The translations under genes were made by a program, and so were the position numbers. Shown piece after piece: positions 7,216 through 8,973 of a stretch of 8,973 nucleotides of DNA. Location of the stretch: positions 1 through 8,973 of the forward strand of contig DMHA01000157.1 of assembly GCA_003449615.1 (NCBI GenBank), read 5' to 3'. The notes below the pieces were generated by a model. That model ran no database searches and had not been told where the DNA came from. It saw only the letters and a program-made list of their open reading frames with translations. Positions within the stretch are counted from its first letter, which is position 1. Each line of letters begins with the position of its first letter. This DNA comes from Flavobacterium sp. (GTDB taxonomy: Bacteria; Bacteroidota; Bacteroidia; Flavobacteriales; Flavobacteriaceae).

Positions 7216-7281
7216 TTGAAATTTAAAACTTGAAATTTGTTTTGACCTATTTTGGAATTTGGAATTTTTTAATTGGAATTT
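7216..7281. repeat. Cluster of TTGRAATTT repeats between dapB and lepB
   Basis: TTGAAATTT at 7216 and 7230, and TTGGAATTT at 7252, 7259 and 7273. The copies at 7252 and 7259 overlap in a 7-bp step. The last copy lies inside the dapB 3' end, where it encodes part of the final ELNSN. With the ATTTTAG array it fills the 89-bp gap. No terminator or consensus promoter is evident there. Confidence 0.7.
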
Positions 7282-7976
7282 AATTCTAATACATCTCTCA
7301 TTGTAAAAACTCCTTTTTTTCCTACAATCCATTCGGCTGCAATTACGGCTCCAAGTGCAAAACCGTCACGATTGTGAGCGGTGTGTTTTATTTCGATGGT
7401 GTCAACAACAGAATTGTAGGTTACGGTATGTGTTCCAGGAACGTCGCCAATTCGTAATGCTTCAATATGAATATCATTTTCTTTTGCGTCTTCCAAAGTC
7501 CAATTCGTGTAATTACTATTTTCGATAACTCCTTTGGCTAATGAAATGGCTGTGCCACTTGGTGCATCTAGTTTTTGAGTATGATGAATTTCTTCCATTT
7601 CAACTTTATAAGAATCAAACTTTGACATCATTTTTGCCAAATATTCATTGAGTCCAAAGAAAAGATTGACACCCAAACTAAAATTTGAACTAGAAATAAA
7701 CGCTCCACCTTTTTCCTCACAAAGAGCTACCATTTCATCAAATCGGTCTAGCCAACCTGTTGTTCCAGAAATCACAGGAACATTGGCATAAAAACAACTT
7801 GAAATATTTTCTACTGCCACCGCTGGAATACTAAAATCAATTGCAACATCGGCATTAGAAAGTCCTTCAAAGGTATTGAATTCATCTTTTTTCAAAACAA
7901 TTTCGTGACCTCTTTCCAGTGCAATTCTTTCGATGGTTTGACCCATTTTTCCGTATCCTAAAAGTGCAATTTTCAT
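7269..7976 (-). CDS. dapB: 4-hydroxy-tetrahydrodipicolinate reductase
   Basis: A 235-residue cytoplasmic DapB, which uses NAD(P)H to reduce 4-hydroxy-tetrahydrodipicolinate to tetrahydrodipicolinate in the diaminopimelate/lysine pathway, feeding peptidoglycan. The Rossmann dinucleotide motif is GYGKMG (7-12). Further family landmarks are AIDFS (45-49), SGTTGW (70-75) and SSSNFSLGVN (95-104). The active-site signature EIHHTQKLDAPSGTA spans 129-143, with His131 and Lys135 matching the catalytic His and Lys of the E. coli enzyme. The end carries IKHTAHNRDGFALGA (196-210). It is shorter than the E. coli protein (273 residues), as I expect in this phylum. The ATG is 12 bp after the preceding stop, which indicates an operon with the DUF5683-like gene and parB. 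Confidence 0.97.
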   Translation of the reverse strand: MKIALLGYGKMGQTIERIALERGHEIVLKKDEFNTFEGLSNADVAIDFSIPAVAVENISSCFYANVPVISGTTGWLDRFDEMVALCEEKGGAFISSSNFSLGVNLFFGLNEYLAKMMSKFDSYKVEMEEIHHTQKLDAPSGTAISLAKGVIENSNYTNWTLEDAKENDIHIEALRIGDVPGTHTVTYNSVVDTIEIKHTAHNRDGFALGAVIAAEWIVGKKGVFTMRDVLELNSN

Positions 7977-7988
7977 TTGTTTTTAATT

Positions 7989-8549
7989 CTAAAAATTATA
8001 ATTAAGAGTTAGTCCTACATTGGCCCTCGTTGTTACATCATTCATATAAATATCGGGTTTTATTGACAAATTTTCGTTCACATTAAATTGAATTAAAGCC
8101 GCGTCAACATTGGCGTCAATGATATTTAAAACATAAAAACCAACTACAAACAATGCTGAAAAATCTTTATTTCGCTGATAAAATTGTTGGGCAGATATTA
8201 ATCTATCATTGTCCAAGTAACTAAATTCATCGTCGGTATAACCTTCTAATCGTCGTTTGTAAGCATCTCGATATTGATGGTATTTTTTACTACTGTCAAT
8301 ATAATAATACATACTAACTCCAATTGCACCATAAACAATGGGTATTTTCCAATATTTTTTGTTGTAAGCTTGTCCTAAACCGGGCAAAATAGCTGAATAA
8401 AAAGCGGCTTTAGCTGGGGTTAATGGGTCAATATCTTTAGATTTCAAAGTGTCTTTTGCAACCAAGGTAGTTTGATTTTTCTTTTGCGAAAAAACAACTG
8501 TATTTCCCATAAATAAAAGGAAGATCACTAAGAAAAAGATTTTATGCAC
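7989..8549 (-). CDS. DUF5683-like envelope protein, function unknown
   Basis: A 186-residue protein with an N-terminal signal sequence or anchor (about 1-21, ending VVFSQ). It has a conserved-looking block DPLTPAKAAFYSAILPGLGQ (41-60) followed by AYNKKYWKIPIVYG, a hydrophobic stretch at about 69-84 and another at about 130-146, and a C-terminal NVGLTLNYNF that resembles an outer-membrane beta strand ending in Phe. I recognise it as the DUF5683 type found next to parB and dapB in flavobacteria. No biochemical role is known to me. The start codon is GTG at 8549-8547, sharing its first base with the parB TAG stop (TAGTG), which suggests translational coupling. An upstream in-frame stop at 8567-8565 and loss of the signal at the next ATG (residue 14) support this start. 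Confidence 0.85.
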   Translation of the reverse strand: MHKIFFLVIFLLFMGNTVVFSQKKNQTTLVAKDTLKSKDIDPLTPAKAAFYSAILPGLGQAYNKKYWKIPIVYGAIGVSMYYYIDSSKKYHQYRDAYKRRLEGYTDDEFSYLDNDRLISAQQFYQRNKDFSALFVVGFYVLNIIDANVDAALIQFNVNENLSIKPDIYMNDVTTRANVGLTLNYNF

Positions 8550-8973
8550 TACTCTTTTATTAGTTTAATTATTCGGTTGAAATCTTCCTCAGAATGAAAC
8601 GGAATAGTAATTTTTCCTTTGCCATTGGCAGCCACTTTTACATCAACTTTAGTTCCAAAATAAGTATTGAAAGTGTTTTTTTGAGTTTCAGCAATTTCAA
8701 AAGAGGTAGTTTTTGTTATTCCAACTGGTTTAGCTCCGCTCTGTTCGGCTTCGCCTCGAGTTGGTTTCAAGCTTTCCTGATAATTTTTGACCAATGTTTC
8801 CGTTTCTCTAACCGATAAATTTTGGCTAACTATTTTTCGATAAATATTAGCTTGAATCTCTTGATTTTCGATATTAATTATGGCTCGGCCGTGTCCCATA
8901 GTGATAAAACCGTCCCTAATTCCGGTTTGAATAATGGGATCTAATTTCAAAAGTCTTAAATAATTGGCGATTG
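8549..8973 (-). CDS. parB: ParB/Spo0J chromosome-partitioning protein, C-terminal part
   Basis: The last 140 residues of ParB, running off the right edge. ParB binds parS sites, spreads on DNA as a CTP-dependent clamp and works with ParA in chromosome segregation. Visible parts, starting with the first whole codon at 8971, are the helix-turn-helix region IANYLRLLKLDPIIQ, then GHGRAII, a NLSVRETETLVKNY helix, a linker, and the C-terminal dimerisation domain (NTYFGTKVDVKVAANGKGKI, ending EEDFNRIIKLIKE). The TTG at 8950 is the Leu of LLKLDP and not a start. The linker holds an unusual RGEAEQSGA stretch encoded by GC-rich DNA. The stop codon overlaps the start of the next gene by one base. A parA gene is expected just beyond the edge, but this cannot be seen. 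Confidence 0.95.
   Translation of the reverse strand, partial: IANYLRLLKLDPIIQTGIRDGFITMGHGRAIINIENQEIQANIYRKIVSQNLSVRETETLVKNYQESLKPTRGEAEQSGAKPVGITKTTSFEIAETQKNTFNTYFGTKVDVKVAANGKGKITIPFHSEEDFNRIIKLIKE
8733..8760. other. GC-rich insertion-like segment inside the parB linker
   Basis: This 28-base stretch has 19 G or C, about 68%, within strongly AT-rich surroundings. On the coding strand it encodes most of T-RGEAEQSGA, between two similar flanks that read KPT before it and KPV after it. At DNA level TGGTTTAGCT (8727-8736) and TGGTTTCAAGCT (8762-8773) form an imperfect direct repeat around it. It lies in the non-conserved linker between the DNA-binding and dimerisation domains and keeps the frame. 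It could be a small in-frame repeat insertion or just a biased linker. Confidence 0.45.

Noticed and set aside
8594..8818. Plus-strand open frame opposite parB
   Set aside because: It is a Ser/Phe-rich shadow of the conserved ParB C-terminal domain.
8948..8950. TTG as the start of a short 133-residue ParB
   Set aside because: It is an internal Leu in the LRLLKLDP segment of ParB. The frame continues with family-like sequence to the right edge.

Overview
The window looks like ordinary chromosome from a member of the Bacteroidota, most likely a Flavobacterium or close relative. The evidence is the strongly AT-rich DNA, a SusC/SusD outer-membrane nutrient-uptake pair, starts preceded by A-rich stretches rather than clear Shine-Dalgarno sites, a Bacteroidota-type long signal peptidase I, and the gene order parB, DUF5683-like gene, dapB, lepB, wbqC, which I recognise from flavobacterial genomes. 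I see no phage, insertion sequence, CRISPR array, tRNA or rRNA.

Left half (about 1-4604, plus strand): the 3' part of a susC-like TonB-dependent transporter gene, cut by the left edge, then a complete susD-like lipoprotein gene 11 bp downstream, a 12-bp perfect stem-loop, and an exported glycerophosphodiester phosphodiesterase (GDPD). The simplest reading is an envelope uptake unit in which SusC/SusD import a ligand and the phosphodiesterase, exported across the inner membrane, cleaves phosphodiesters. That link rests on adjacency alone.

Middle (about 4605-4744): a convergent intergenic gap with a good bidirectional intrinsic terminator that separates the two halves.

Right half (4745-8973, minus strand): transcription runs from the right edge leftward through parB (5' end cut off), a DUF5683-like envelope gene whose GTG start overlaps the parB stop by one base, dapB (lysine/diaminopimelate synthesis), lepB (signal peptidase I) and a WbqC-family gene. 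These are housekeeping functions (chromosome partitioning, cell-wall precursor synthesis, protein export) probably expressed at least partly together. The two longer gaps in this block are filled with short AT-rich tandem repeats, and one forms a 24-bp perfect inverted repeat that overlaps the lepB stop codon.

No clearly new biological system is visible. The points most worth a second look are a GC-rich, insertion-like peptide segment in the ParB linker, the long hairpin and repeat arrays around lepB, and the SusCD-phosphodiesterase linkage.
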